Positions 1-8,752 of a DNA stretch of 35,675 nt are shown here, in pieces. Numbering within the stretch: the stretch's first letter is position 1; the number at the start of each line of letters is the position of its first letter. The position numbers were made by a program, and so were the translations under genes. The DNA comes from Mageeibacillus sp. UBA5734 (GTDB lineage: Bacteria > Bacillota > Clostridia > Saccharofermentanales > UBA5734), in the NCBI GenBank assembly GCA_002419365.1, contig DIGA01000080.1:20326-56000 (forward strand), read 5' to 3'. Under the pieces are notes generated by a model, which was not told the origin of the DNA, did not search any database, and saw only the letters and a program-made list of their open reading frames with translations.

Positions 1-34
1 GTCCAGTCCAGCTGTTTCGCCCAGGAGGTACGTT

Positions 35-373
35 ATGACCCAAATCCAGCATCCCGATCTCGGCAACCTCGACCAGCAGGGCCATCTCGCCCTCGATCCG
101 GCCCTCGTCAAAAAGGTCGCACGCCTGGCCCGCCTGTCGCCGAGTGAGCAGGAGCTCGACAGCCTCAGCCACGAGCTCGGCAAGATCCTCGAGCATTTCC
201 AGAACATCGAGACCCTTGACACCGATGATGTCGAGCCAACCTACCATCCACAGGATCTCCTCGACAGTCTGCGCCCCGACCAGGTCCAGCCCTCCTACGA
301 CCCGTCCGTGTTCATGGAACTCACCCCCAAGCACAAGGACGGCTGCCTGATGGTCCCCCGGACGGTTGAGTAG
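35..373 (+). CDS. gatC: Asp/Glu-tRNA amidotransferase subunit C
   Basis: This is the small GatC subunit of the GatCAB complex, which converts Glu-tRNA(Gln) and/or Asp-tRNA(Asn) into the amidated forms in the cytoplasm. GatC acts as a belt that holds GatA and GatB together. The 112-residue protein has the family core (VKKVARLARLSPSE near residue 25, then helices to about residue 65 and the DDVEPTYHP stretch). It is slightly longer than the usual ~95 residues because of a 20-residue N-terminal extension. The start is supported by AGGAGG about 8 nt upstream. It lies 53 nt before gatA, so it is almost certainly the first visible gene of a gatCAB operon. The promoter lies outside the window or further upstream. 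Confidence 0.95.
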   Translation: MTQIQHPDLGNLDQQGHLALDPALVKKVARLARLSPSEQELDSLSHELGKILEHFQNIETLDTDDVEPTYHPQDLLDSLRPDQVQPSYDPSVFMELTPKHKDGCLMVPRTVE

Positions 374-426
374 GGTGCCACGCTACGAAAAAGGAAATTG
401 CCACTGACCTGACAAGGAGATTTCGT

Positions 427-1911
427 ATGGATATCAACAGCCTCTCCGCGCTGGAGCTCGGCCGCAAAATTGCCGGCCGCGAGATCAGCGCCCCGGAAGC
501 CACCCAGGCGATGCTCGACCGCATTGCTGCCAAAGACGAGACCGTCAAAGCCTACCTCACCGTCGCCCCAGAAAAGGCTCTGGCCCAGGCAGCTGCCGTC
601 CAGCAACGCCTCGATAACGACGAACAGCTGATGCCGCTGGCCGGTGTGCCGATGGCGATCAAGGACAACATCAGTACCAAGGGGCTGCGCACGACCTGTG
701 GCTCGAAAATGCTCTGGGACTACGTCCCGCCCTATAACGCCACGGCTGCTGACCGTCTGCTCGCAGGCGGCGCGGTCCTCCTGGGCAAGACCAACCTCGA
801 CGAATTCGCCATGGGCAATACGACCGAAACGTCCTACGGCGGGATCACGACCAATCCCTGGGCCAGCGACCACGTCCCCGGTGGCTCGAGCGGTGGTTCC
901 GCAGCTGCTGTTGCCGCTGGTGAAGCCGTCTATGCCCTCGGTTCCGACACCGGTGGTTCGATCCGCCAGCCCGCTTCCTACTGCGGCGTGACCGGCCTCA
1001 AGCCAACCTATGGCGCTGTCTCCCGCTTCGGCCTGGTCGCCTATGGTTCTTCGCTCGACCAGATCGGACCGATCGCCAGGACTGCCGCCGACTGCGGTGC
1101 GATCCTGGCCCAGATTGCCGGCCCTGACAGCAAAGACAGCACGGCGATGCCGGCAGGACGCAACCTTGATACCGCGGCTTTGTTGAAAGCGATCGAACCG
1201 GGCCAAAGCGTTAAAGGACTCAAGATCGGCATCCCAGCCGAATATTTCGGCGAAGGCCTCCAGCCGGAGGTGCGTACTGCCGTCGAAGCCGCCGCCGCCC
1301 AGCTGGCCGCACTCGGTGCAACCGTCGAGCCGTGCCATCTGCCGCTGGTCGAAGAAGGCATCGCCACCTATTACCTGATTGCCACCGCTGAGGCTTCCGC
1401 CAACCTGGCCCGTTACGACGGCATCCAGTACGGCTTCCGCCCCGAAGGTGCAGCCTACGAAGACCTCGCAGATTTCTACGCCCAGGCCCGCACCGAAGGA
1501 TTCGGCCCGGAAGTCCGCCGCCGCATCATGCTCGGTACATTTGCCCTGTCTTCCGGCTATTACGACGCCTACTACCTCAAGGCGCTCAAGGTCCGAAAAC
1601 TCCTCCAGCAGGGCTATCGCGAGGCCCTCAGCCGCTTTGACCTGCTGCTCGGCCCCGTCGCACCGACCACCGCACCGAAAATCGGCACCACCCTCAGCGA
1701 CCCGCTCCAGGGCTACCTCGCCGATATCTACACCGTCGCCGCCAACCTCACCGGCCTGCCCGGCCTCTCGCTGCCCTGCGGCTTTGACCAGGCTAGCCTG
1801 CCGATCGGTGTCCAGCTGATCGGCCGCGCCTTTGACGAGGCCACCCTCGTCCGTACGGGCGTCGCCTACCAGGACGCTACCGGCTATCACCGCCAGAGCC
1901 CGGCGCTGTAA
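427..1911 (+). CDS. gatA: Asp/Glu-tRNA amidotransferase subunit A (glutaminase subunit)
   Basis: GatA is the amidase subunit that releases ammonia from glutamine and feeds it to GatB. The 494-residue protein carries the amidase signature with the full Ser-cis-Ser-Lys triad: Lys79 in MAIKDN, Ser154 in PGGSSGGS, and Ser178 in SDTGGSIRQP. This numbering fits well characterised bacterial GatA. Length is normal for the family. An AAGGAGA ribosome binding site lies about 7 nt before the ATG. Its stop codon overlaps the ribosome binding site of gatB, which points to co-translation. No defect is seen. Confidence 0.97.
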   Translation: MDINSLSALELGRKIAGREISAPEATQAMLDRIAAKDETVKAYLTVAPEKALAQAAAVQQRLDNDEQLMPLAGVPMAIKDNISTKGLRTTCGSKMLWDYVPPYNATAADRLLAGGAVLLGKTNLDEFAMGNTTETSYGGITTNPWASDHVPGGSSGGSAAAVAAGEAVYALGSDTGGSIRQPASYCGVTGLKPTYGAVSRFGLVAYGSSLDQIGPIARTAADCGAILAQIAGPDSKDSTAMPAGRNLDTAALLKAIEPGQSVKGLKIGIPAEYFGEGLQPEVRTAVEAAAAQLAALGATVEPCHLPLVEEGIATYYLIATAEASANLARYDGIQYGFRPEGAAYEDLADFYAQARTEGFGPEVRRRIMLGTFALSSGYYDAYYLKALKVRKLLQQGYREALSRFDLLLGPVAPTTAPKIGTTLSDPLQGYLADIYTVAANLTGLPGLSLPCGFDQASLPIGVQLIGRAFDEATLVRTGVAYQDATGYHRQSPAL

Positions 1912-1924
1912 GGAGGAGAACACC

Positions 1925-3358
1925 ATGTCTTACGAAACCGTCATCGGCCTGGAAGTCCACGTCGAACTCTCCACGGCCAGCAAAATCTTCTGCTCCTGCG
2001 AAACGACTTTTGGCGGCGAGCCCAATACCCACTGCTGCCCTGTCTGCACCGGCCTGCCCGGTGCCCTGCCGGTGCTGAACGAGCAGGTCGTCGACTACGC
2101 GATTCGCACCTGCCTGGCCACTCACTGTGCGATCACGCCGCTGACCCGCTTTGACCGCAAGAATTATTTCTACCCCGACCTGCCCAAGGCCTACCAGATC
2201 TCCCAGCTGCACAAGCCGATCGGCCGCAATGGCTTTCTCGAGATCGAGACCGCCGAAGGCACCAAGAAAATCGGCATCCACGAGATCCACATGGAAGAGG
2301 ACGCCGGCAAGCTGATCCACGACCCCTGGGATGACTGCACCCTGGTTGACTACAACCGCTGTGGCGTGCCACTCCTGGAAATCGTCAGCGAGCCTGACCT
2401 CCGTTCGGCCGAGGAGGCCCTGGCCTACCTCGAAAAGCTCAGGAGCATCCTCCAGTTCCTCGGCGTCTCCGACTGCCGCATGGAGCAGGGCTCCCTGCGC
2501 GCCGATGTCAACGTCTCCGTCCGCCCGGTCGGCAGCCAGACCTTCGGCACCCGCACCGAGATGAAAAACATGAACTCGTTCAAGGCGATCGGCCGCGCCA
2601 TTGTCGCCGAGGCCAAGCGCCAGATCGACCTGATCGAGGACGGCAAGACGATCAAGCAGGAAACCCGCCGCTGGGACGAGAACAAAGACTCCAGCTTTGC
2701 CATGCGCTCCAAAGAAGACGCCATGGACTACCGCTATTTCCCCGATCCGGATCTGGTCGCGATCAACATCACCCCCGACTGGATCGAACGCGTCCGCTCC
2801 GGCCTGGCCGAGCTGCCGGAAAGCCGCCGCACCCGCTACATGACCGACTGGCAGCTCTCGGAATACGAAGCCGGCGTCCTGACCACCCACCCGGCGATCG
2901 CGAACCTGTTCGAAGAAACCGCCACCCTCTCCGGTCGCCCGAAAGATGCCGCCAGCTGGATGCTCGGTGAATTCATGCAGGCCGCCAAGGAACAGGAATG
3001 CGAGCCCCAGGACCTCCACATGCCGGCCCAGAGCCTGGCCACCCTGATCGCCCGCGTCGCCGAAGGCGTCGTCAACCGCAATACCGCCAAAAAGATCTTC
3101 ACCCAGATCCTCGAAAGCAAAGTCGATCCGGATACCTACATCGAGCAAAACGGCCTGCGCATGGTCTCCAACCCCGACGCCCTCAAAGACAAAATCGCCG
3201 AGATCATCGCTGCCAACCCGCAGTCGATCGTCGACTACAAAGCCGGCAAGACCAAAGCCATGGGCTTCCTCGTCGGCCAGGTCATGCGCGCCATGCAAGG
3301 GAAGGCGGATCCACAGCTGCTGAATGAGTTGTTGAAGGATGCGCTGGAGAAGGCGTGA
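1925..3358 (+). CDS. gatB: Asp/Glu-tRNA amidotransferase subunit B
   Basis: GatB activates the side chain of mischarged Glu- or Asp-tRNA by phosphorylation and transfers ammonia to it. I start it at ATG 1925 (477 residues), not at an upstream in-frame ATG inside gatA. The reasons are that AAGGAGGAG lies just upstream and that the protein then begins with the family N-terminus SYETVIGLEVHVEL. A cysteine cluster (CSCETTF, then CCPVC, residues about 20-40) matches the zinc site of bacterial GatB. The C-terminal third is the YqeY-like tRNA-contacting helical domain. Third gene of the gatCAB operon; a strong terminator follows. Confidence 0.97.
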   Translation: MSYETVIGLEVHVELSTASKIFCSCETTFGGEPNTHCCPVCTGLPGALPVLNEQVVDYAIRTCLATHCAITPLTRFDRKNYFYPDLPKAYQISQLHKPIGRNGFLEIETAEGTKKIGIHEIHMEEDAGKLIHDPWDDCTLVDYNRCGVPLLEIVSEPDLRSAEEALAYLEKLRSILQFLGVSDCRMEQGSLRADVNVSVRPVGSQTFGTRTEMKNMNSFKAIGRAIVAEAKRQIDLIEDGKTIKQETRRWDENKDSSFAMRSKEDAMDYRYFPDPDLVAINITPDWIERVRSGLAELPESRRTRYMTDWQLSEYEAGVLTTHPAIANLFEETATLSGRPKDAASWMLGEFMQAAKEQECEPQDLHMPAQSLATLIARVAEGVVNRNTAKKIFTQILESKVDPDTYIEQNGLRMVSNPDALKDKIAEIIAANPQSIVDYKAGKTKAMGFLVGQVMRAMQGKADPQLLNELLKDALEKA

Positions 3359-3402
3359 GGGAGACTAATCAGGGATCAACTGTATAAAAATGACTTTATG
3401 TA

Positions 3403-3436
3403 AGAAAGCCGTTCGATTGAACGGCTTTCTCAATTT
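3403..3436 (+). terminator. Rho-independent terminator of the gat operon
   Basis: A perfect 12-bp inverted repeat (AGAAAGCCGTTC paired with GAACGGCTTTCT) with a GATT loop is followed by CAATTTTTAT. It begins 45 nt after the gatB stop. On the opposite strand there is no T-run, so it serves the plus strand. Confidence 0.9.
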
Positions 3437-3468
3437 TTATCATTTATAAAATGATAAAAAATAGATTT

Positions 3469-4362
3469 CTACCCAATATTTTTCCACTCATCCACGGAAC
3501 ATTGACCAAAATTATTGATTCCAGTCGCCACGAGTGTTCCATTATTCTTCAAACCAACTGTATGTGCGTTGCCAGCCGTGATGGCAGAGATCTTTTTCCA
3601 TTCTGAAGTATTGCATTGTCCTTCGTTGTTTCGGCCGACTGCAACGACGGTTCCATCTTTCTTTAACCCAACCGAATGACCACCGCCGGCAACAATCGCC
3701 TCGATTTCGCTCCATTCAGTCACGTTACATTGGTTTTCGTTGTTAAGTCCAACCGCTAAAATTGTTCCGTCATTCAGCAACGCTAGTGTATGCGCTCCAC
3801 CTGCCGCGATCGCTGTAACTTCTTTCCAGTTGGACACATCACATTGACCATGTTCATTCCAACCTGTTGCAACAACAGTGCCATCCTTTTTCAAGCCTAC
3901 CGTATGCGCATTACCAGCTGCTATTGCAATAATATCTGTCCAATCAGCAACATCACACTGGTTAAACTCATTAGCACCTATAGCAACGACGGTACCATTT
4001 TTTTTCAAACCAACCGAATGCGCCCCGCCTGCTGCAATGCCAACGATCCCATTCCAGTTTCCAACTTCACATTGTTTTTGGCGATTGAGCCCCGCAGCTA
4101 AGACAGATCCGTCTTTTTGCAGCCCAATCGTATGTGCTGTGCCTGCTGAAACAGCAACAACATTCGTCCAATGAATGACATCACTTTGCTTTTCCATGTC
4201 TCGTCCGGTAAATAAAACAGAATCAGACTTTTGAATTGCTACGGTATGAGCACTCCCAGATGCCAGGATTGACTGACCGGACAGAGTGTCGCTATTGCAA
4301 GCTGATAACAGGACAAGACTCGTGACAAGAAATGAAATAATTGTCATGCGAATGTATTTCAT
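3469..4362 (-). CDS. Lipoprotein made of seven RCC1-like repeats
   Basis: Predicted exported lipoprotein of 297 residues. I start it at ATG 4362 because GGGAGGG lies 8 nt upstream and the product then begins with a classic lipoprotein signal (hydrophobic stretch ending LLSAC, lipidated Cys22). The rest is seven tandem units of 38 residues with consensus AGxAHTVGLKKDGTVVAxG, then N-x-x-x-QC, then a W. This is the RCC1/alpha-tubulin-suppressor type of propeller blade but shorter than eukaryotic units. Repeats 2-7 each keep one Cys after Gln. Seven units would fit a closed seven-bladed propeller, and the last unit ends at the stop codon. The gene is AT-rich compared with gatB. Partner and ligand are unknown. 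The larger repeat protein upstream is on the same strand. Confidence 0.85.
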   Translation of the reverse strand: MKYIRMTIISFLVTSLVLLSACNSDTLSGQSILASGSAHTVAIQKSDSVLFTGRDMEKQSDVIHWTNVVAVSAGTAHTIGLQKDGSVLAAGLNRQKQCEVGNWNGIVGIAAGGAHSVGLKKNGTVVAIGANEFNQCDVADWTDIIAIAAGNAHTVGLKKDGTVVATGWNEHGQCDVSNWKEVTAIAAGGAHTLALLNDGTILAVGLNNENQCNVTEWSEIEAIVAGGGHSVGLKKDGTVVAVGRNNEGQCNTSEWKKISAITAGNAHTVGLKNNGTLVATGINNFGQCSVDEWKNIG

Positions 4363-4410
4363 TGAACAGGCCCTCCCGATGGAAAACGAAGATGTCCAGA
4401 TCATTGCCTT

Positions 4411-4442
4411 GATGAGGCCGTCTCTTTTGAAACGGCCTCATC
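4411..4442 (-). terminator. Strong hairpin between the two repeat-protein genes
   Basis: An 11-bp perfect inverted repeat (GATGAGGCCGT with ACGGCCTCATC) has a 10-nt loop. It sits between the stop of the large repeat protein and the start of the RCC1-like lipoprotein. Neither strand has a proper T-run after it, so it may be a weak terminator, an RNA processing or stability element, or a partial transcription block. Confidence 0.5.
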
Positions 4443-4475
4443 TCTAGTTTAGCTCATTTTAATCAATCACGTCGT

Positions 4476-7400
4476 TCAATCGATTTCCTCAAACATCCTG
4501 ACATCAGCATGCGCAGCAATATAGATTACATCGCTATTGGTGATAAAATCTTGCTTTGGATCATCAAGATCAATGGTGAAGGTGTACTCGTTTGTAGGTG
4601 CACCAGTCCATTTGAATGGGAATTGCCCTGGGTCAGCAGTAGGAACGAATTTCTTGCCAGTCTTTTTTTCTGGCAACTTCGTAGATCCAACCCATAATTG
4701 TGCAGATGTCAGCTTGTTGTCACCATCCATTAAATATGTGACGACGATGTCGTTATTGCCAGAATCATACTGTACATTGACCATGCCAACGAGGGTGCCT
4801 TTATTATTGACATCGTTTTGACCGACAGCAGCACGCAGTTCGAGTTCAATACCTGCGGTCAAATCATCAAGTGTATACGGACCATTGGTCCAGCCCCACT
4901 TATTGTTGCCAACGATCGAGTTCAATTCAATGGCATCTTCTCCACCGTAAGCCCAGGCCGTTTCATCATGGTAGTACCAGTTGCCGAAGTTGTTGTTGGC
5001 GTGTACTTCGCGCGATTGCAGATTGATCACATAGACATAACCCAATTCTGGATGATCTGCGAGGATCATGGCGTCCGTGATCGAGCTGTTCGGACAGGTT
5101 TGTGTCCATAGGCTGTTCGGCATGACCTCGGAAACATAATAGGTCTTGCCGGGATGGATATTCGTGAATGCGTAGTAGCCAGTTGCATCGGTAATTGTGC
5201 TGGCAACTTCAATTAGATTGTCTCCACTATCTCTGGTCCACAATTTGATCGTCCAGCCTTGCAAGCCAAATTCACCCTCATCAAAGATGCCGTTCTGATT
5301 GTCATCCATGAATTTGTAACCGGACTTGGTGGCAGGATACCAGTTACCAAAGTCATTGCCAGTGACAGCTTCTCGACTTGTGAAGGTTTCGTTATAGTAG
5401 CCGAGTGCTGGGAAGGAGTTGGTCCAGCCAGCTTTGAGGACTTCACGGACTTTGTAGGTTCCGGGCTTGATGCCTGTGATGGTGTATGTACCATCCGCAG
5501 CAGTGACTGCAGAAGGCTCATCGGCGTCGAGAACTCCATTGTCGTCATAGTCGACAAAGATGGTCCAGCCGGAAAGTCCAAGTTCGCCAGCATCCTTAAC
5601 ACCGTCGGCATCGAGGTCTTCAAACTTCATGCCGGACTTGGTGGCAGGATACCAGTTGCCGAAGTCATTGCCGGTCAGGGCAGCGCGGCTGGTGAAGGTT
5701 TCTTCATGGTAGCCAGAGGCTGGGTAGGATTGCGTCCAACCAGCTTGAGCCACCTCTTTGACTCTCCAGGTTCCGGGAGTGATGCCTGTGATGGTGTAGG
5801 TACCATCCGCAGCGGTGACAGCAGAAGGCTCGCCAGCATCTTTGACGCCATCGTTGTCATAGTCGACATAGATGGTCCAGCCAGATAGACCGGGTTCACC
5901 AGCGTCCTTGACACCGTCGGCATCGAGGTCTTCAAACTTCATGCCAGACTTGGTGGCGGGATACCAGTTGCCGAAGTCATTGCCGGTCAGGGCAGCACGG
6001 CTGGTGAAGGTTTCTTCATGGTAGCCGAGGGCTGGGAAGGAATTGGTCCAACCAGCTTGAGGCACCTCTTTGACCCTCCAGGTTCCGGGAGTGATGCCCG
6101 TGATGGTGTAGGTACCATCCGAAGCGGTTACAGCAGAAGGCTCGCCAGCATCTTTGACGCCATCGTTGTCATAGTCGACATAGATGGTCCAGCCGGATAG
6201 ACCGGGTTCGCCAGCGTCCTTGACGCCATCAGCATCGAGGTCTTCAAACTTCATGCCAGACTTGGTGGCAGGATACCAGTTGCCAAAGTTGTTTTCTGTC
6301 AATACAGAACGACTTGAAAATGCTTCCTGATGATAGCCACCTGCAGGATAGGATTGTGTCCAACCAGCCTGGAGAACTTCTTTGACTTTCCACGTTCCAG
6401 GCAGGATACCTGTAATGGTGTATTCGCCGTCAGAATCAGTTGCAGCAGAAGGCTCGCCCGCATCGAGGACCCCATCATCATCATAGTCGACAAAAATGGT
6501 CCAGCCAAAGAGTCCGGGTTCGCCACCTTCGCGATTGGCTCCGTCGGCATCGAGGTCTTCAAACTTGACGCCAGACTTGGTGGCAGTGGTCCAGTTGCCA
6601 AAGTTATTATTGGGATAAGTGCCGCTGCTGACAAATGTCTCTTCATGATAACCACTGGCTGGGAAAGATTGTGTCCAGCCGGCTTGTGCGACTTCCTTGA
6701 CCCTCCAGGTTCCAGGATTGATGCCAGAGATCGTGTAAGCACCACCTGCACCTGTGACAGCAGAAGGTTCACCTGCGTCAAGCGTGCTATCATTGTCGTA
6801 GTCGACATAGATAGTCCAGCCAGAGAGGCCGGGTTCGCCAGCTTCTCGATCGGCACCGTCAGCATCGAGGTCTTCGAATTTGACACCAGATTTGGTGGCG
6901 GGATACCAATTGCCGAAGTCGTTGCCGGTCAGAGCAGCGCGGCTGGTGAAGGTTTCCTCATGGTAGCCAGGAGCTCCAGGATAGGATTGCGTCCAGCCAG
7001 CCTGTGTGACCTCTTTGACTCTCCAAGTTCCAGGTTTGATGCCCATGATGGTGTAAGCACCACCCGCACCGGTGATCGCAGAAGGCTCTTCGGCATCGAG
7101 AACACCATCATTGTCGTAGTCGACATAAATGGTCCAGCCGGAAAGTCCAGGTTCGCCAGCATCTTTAATGCCATCGGCATCGAGGTCTTCAAACTTCATG
7201 CCGGACTTGGTGGCAGGATACCAGTTGCCGAAATTATTGTCAGGATAGGACATTCCTCCGACAAATGTCTCTTCATGATAGCCACTGACTGGGTAGGACT
7301 GGGTCCAACCAGCTTGTAGGACTTCCCGGACTCTCCATGTTCCAGGAAGAATGCCTGTGATTTCATATGTACCATTGGTGCCTGTAACAGCCGAAGGCTC

Positions 7401-8339
7401 ACCCGCATCGAAGCTGCCATCATTGTCATAATCGACATAAATGGTCCAGCCTGAAAGCCCAGGTTCGCCAGCGTCTTTGACACCGTCGGCATCGAGGTCT
7501 TCAAACTTCATACCGGATTTGGTGGCAGTTTGGACTTTTCGAACACCCCATTCTTCAAAACCGTCTGAGGCATCAAATCCATTTGAATCATCGCCTGCAA
7601 AACCGTGGACCGTGATCATCACTACGTATTCTTGATTGGTAAACCAACTTGCGGGCAAAAATAACTTATAATCAGGTTTGCCGCTGCCAGTATTGACTCC
7701 ATAGTCTAGAATCAAAGTTTTGTTATCGTCACTTTCTGAGTGATGGCCATTATCATATCCTCCATCCATGTCATAAATCAGCACGGGCTCTGAGGAGGAG
7801 AACGAATAGGTTGACATACTGTATTGTCCTTCAAGATTGTTGATATCTGTTTGCCAAATTTGCATTACATCAAGGCTGATGAACTGTGACGGCTCACCTG
7901 AAACCTCGTTAATGTCAACACAAAACTCTCGATACAATGTGCCTTCCATTAATACAAGTGGTACAGCATCGAGTGGCAATGCGCTTGTTTTTGAGTCGTC
8001 CTCATCATAATCACTGACTTTTCCACCAGTATTAAATCCCATTTCAGTACCGCTATTGTTTTTCAATGCCAAATAGGTGTCAAATACACCTGTACCACTA
8101 GCCTGAGAACTTGGAAAATAGTCAAAAATCCCCCCGTTGATTTCTTCTTCATACATAAATGTATGATCATCCACTGTTGGATAAGTTGACTTGGCATACA
8201 TTTCAATAAAATCAGCATCTGTTGGTGATTCGCTTGTTGCGAAAACAGCAGATACTGAGAATATCATTACAAATACAGTGGATAATAAAAAGATAAAAAA
8301 TCTCTTTCGCCAATATCGATTTTTAGAATTTGAGTTCAT
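4476..8339 (-). CDS. Large secreted protein with eight SdrD-B-like repeats
   Basis: Predicted exported protein of 1287 residues. I prefer ATG 8339 over upstream TTG/ATG choices because it directly precedes a good signal peptide: a basic start with NRYWRKR, a hydrophobic core, and cleavage after AVFA around residue 34. Then follows a unique domain of about 250 residues and seven near-identical units of 104-105 residues. Each unit starts ATKSGxKFEDLDADG and contains a second acidic loop DYDNDG, PGTWRVKEV, AGWTQS and GYHEETF. This matches the Ca-binding SdrD-B/Cna-B-like fold of surface proteins. An eighth unit is divergent and longer. A ~130-residue C-terminal domain ends the protein. There is no LPXTG motif, terminal membrane helix or basic tail, so attachment is unclear and it may be released or bound non-covalently. 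The gene is AT-rich compared with its neighbours. Confidence 0.85.
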   Translation of the reverse strand: MNSNSKNRYWRKRFFIFLLSTVFVMIFSVSAVFATSESPTDADFIEMYAKSTYPTVDDHTFMYEEEINGGIFDYFPSSQASGTGVFDTYLALKNNSGTEMGFNTGGKVSDYDEDDSKTSALPLDAVPLVLMEGTLYREFCVDINEVSGEPSQFISLDVMQIWQTDINNLEGQYSMSTYSFSSSEPVLIYDMDGGYDNGHHSESDDNKTLILDYGVNTGSGKPDYKLFLPASWFTNQEYVVMITVHGFAGDDSNGFDASDGFEEWGVRKVQTATKSGMKFEDLDADGVKDAGEPGLSGWTIYVDYDNDGSFDAGEPSAVTGTNGTYEITGILPGTWRVREVLQAGWTQSYPVSGYHEETFVGGMSYPDNNFGNWYPATKSGMKFEDLDADGIKDAGEPGLSGWTIYVDYDNDGVLDAEEPSAITGAGGAYTIMGIKPGTWRVKEVTQAGWTQSYPGAPGYHEETFTSRAALTGNDFGNWYPATKSGVKFEDLDADGADREAGEPGLSGWTIYVDYDNDSTLDAGEPSAVTGAGGAYTISGINPGTWRVKEVAQAGWTQSFPASGYHEETFVSSGTYPNNNFGNWTTATKSGVKFEDLDADGANREGGEPGLFGWTIFVDYDDDGVLDAGEPSAATDSDGEYTITGILPGTWKVKEVLQAGWTQSYPAGGYHQEAFSSRSVLTENNFGNWYPATKSGMKFEDLDADGVKDAGEPGLSGWTIYVDYDNDGVKDAGEPSAVTASDGTYTITGITPGTWRVKEVPQAGWTNSFPALGYHEETFTSRAALTGNDFGNWYPATKSGMKFEDLDADGVKDAGEPGLSGWTIYVDYDNDGVKDAGEPSAVTAADGTYTITGITPGTWRVKEVAQAGWTQSYPASGYHEETFTSRAALTGNDFGNWYPATKSGMKFEDLDADGVKDAGELGLSGWTIFVDYDDNGVLDADEPSAVTAADGTYTITGIKPGTYKVREVLKAGWTNSFPALGYYNETFTSREAVTGNDFGNWYPATKSGYKFMDDNQNGIFDEGEFGLQGWTIKLWTRDSGDNLIEVASTITDATGYYAFTNIHPGKTYYVSEVMPNSLWTQTCPNSSITDAMILADHPELGYVYVINLQSREVHANNNFGNWYYHDETAWAYGGEDAIELNSIVGNNKWGWTNGPYTLDDLTAGIELELRAAVGQNDVNNKGTLVGMVNVQYDSGNNDIVVTYLMDGDNKLTSAQLWVGSTKLPEKKTGKKFVPTADPGQFPFKWTGAPTNEYTFTIDLDDPKQDFITNSDVIYIAAHADVRMFEEID
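5334..7526 (-). repeat. Seven tandem 312-315 bp coding repeats
   Basis: Seven copies of the SdrD-B-like unit begin (minus strand) near 7526, 7214, 6899, 6584, 6269, 5957 and 5645. Spacings are 312, 315, 315, 315, 312 and 312 bp. The eighth, divergent unit starts at 5333. Several copies are nearly identical at DNA level, especially those starting 6269 and 5957, which suggests recent unequal exchange or gene conversion. Copies starting 6899 and 6584 form a subfamily (DADGADREAGE / DADGANREGGE in place of DADGVKDAGE). Confidence 0.95.
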
Positions 8340-8399
8340 ATTTCGTACCTGCCTTCCAAGCTGTAGAAGCATATTTCCGCTTCTCAAAATTGTTTTTGA

Positions 8400-8489
8400 T
8401 TATGTGGTGTGGCTGGTCATTGAAATAACATGAATCACAATTACAATGAATTTGTCTTTAGGAATCAGTTTGATGCATTTTACATCCAT
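8400..8489 (-). CDS. Possible 29-codon small ORF in the leader
   Basis: A short reading frame, MDVKCIKLIPKDK followed by a hydrophobic stretch, has AAGGA about 8 nt before its ATG. It lies between the structured leader RNA and the large repeat-protein gene. It could be a leader peptide or a chance ORF. Nothing beyond the ribosome binding site supports it. Confidence 0.2.
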   Translation of the reverse strand: MDVKCIKLIPKDKFIVIVIHVISMTSHTT

Positions 8490-8516
8490 CTACAAAATCC
8501 TTATAATGACAACAAC

Positions 8517-8650
8517 AAGCGAGCCCACTCGGGCTTCTTGTACGATGGGAATCCGGTTACAGCTGTCCAGGCACACCGGGTTTCCTTTTTATTTGCAACT
8601 GGGCGATCAGTCTGCGATCGCCCCCAAATACAGTTGGCTATGCTTCGCTT
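8517..8650 (-). ncRNA. Candidate structured leader RNA (multibranch with pseudoknot)
   Basis: Read on the minus strand, about 180-310 nt before the large repeat-protein gene, the sequence can fold into a compact junction. A closing helix pairs AAGCGA (8650-8645) with TCGCTT (8522-8517). The first hairpin has outer arms CAACTG (8636-8631) and CAGTTG (8601-8596) and an inner GGGCGATC/GATCGCCC stem. The second pairs GGAA..CCGGT (8585-8575) with ACCGG..TTCC (8557-8548). The third pairs AGCCC with GGGCT (8535-8522). In addition TATTTG (8630-8625), which directly follows CAACTG, is complementary to CAAATA (8595-8590), which directly follows CAGTTG. This makes a crossing, pseudoknot arrangement. I do not recognise a named riboswitch class; the shape would fit a cis-regulatory RNA. 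Confidence 0.4.
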
Positions 8651-8724
8651 TTTTACACACACGAAACAGACTTGACTACTTTTGATGACAAGCGAAAATT
8701 CCCCACCCCCTTTATCTGTCCATG

Positions 8725-8752
8725 AAAAACAAAAAACCGGCCCAAGCCGGTT
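8725..8752 (-). terminator. Terminator downstream of the LacI-type gene
   Basis: On the minus strand a perfect AACCGGC/GCCGGTT stem with a 4-nt loop (arms 8752-8746 and 8741-8735) is followed by TTTTGTTTTTC. It lies about 215 nt after the stop of the LacI-type regulator and separates it from the leader of the repeat-protein gene. Apart from this terminator and the leader RNA candidate, nothing firm was seen in 8653-8967. Confidence 0.8.

Noticed and set aside
295..1926. A 543-codon open frame antisense to gatA, and similar long antisense frames over gatB, hisS and aspS
   Set aside because: They mirror strong third-position GC bias in real genes, have no family-like sequence and lack ribosome binding sites.
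4476..4700. LPEKKTG near the C-terminus of the large repeat protein as a sortase LPXTG signal
   Set aside because: The spacing has an extra residue, and no hydrophobic segment or basic tail follows; about 45 ordinary residues come after it.
5334..7526. Regular repeats as a CRISPR array
   Set aside because: Units are 312-315 bp, fully coding and in frame, with no short palindromic repeat or unique spacers.
8430..8675. Plus-strand ORFs of about 80 codons over the leader region
   Set aside because: There is no ribosome binding site or recognisable protein pattern; the region is better explained as a minus-strand leader.
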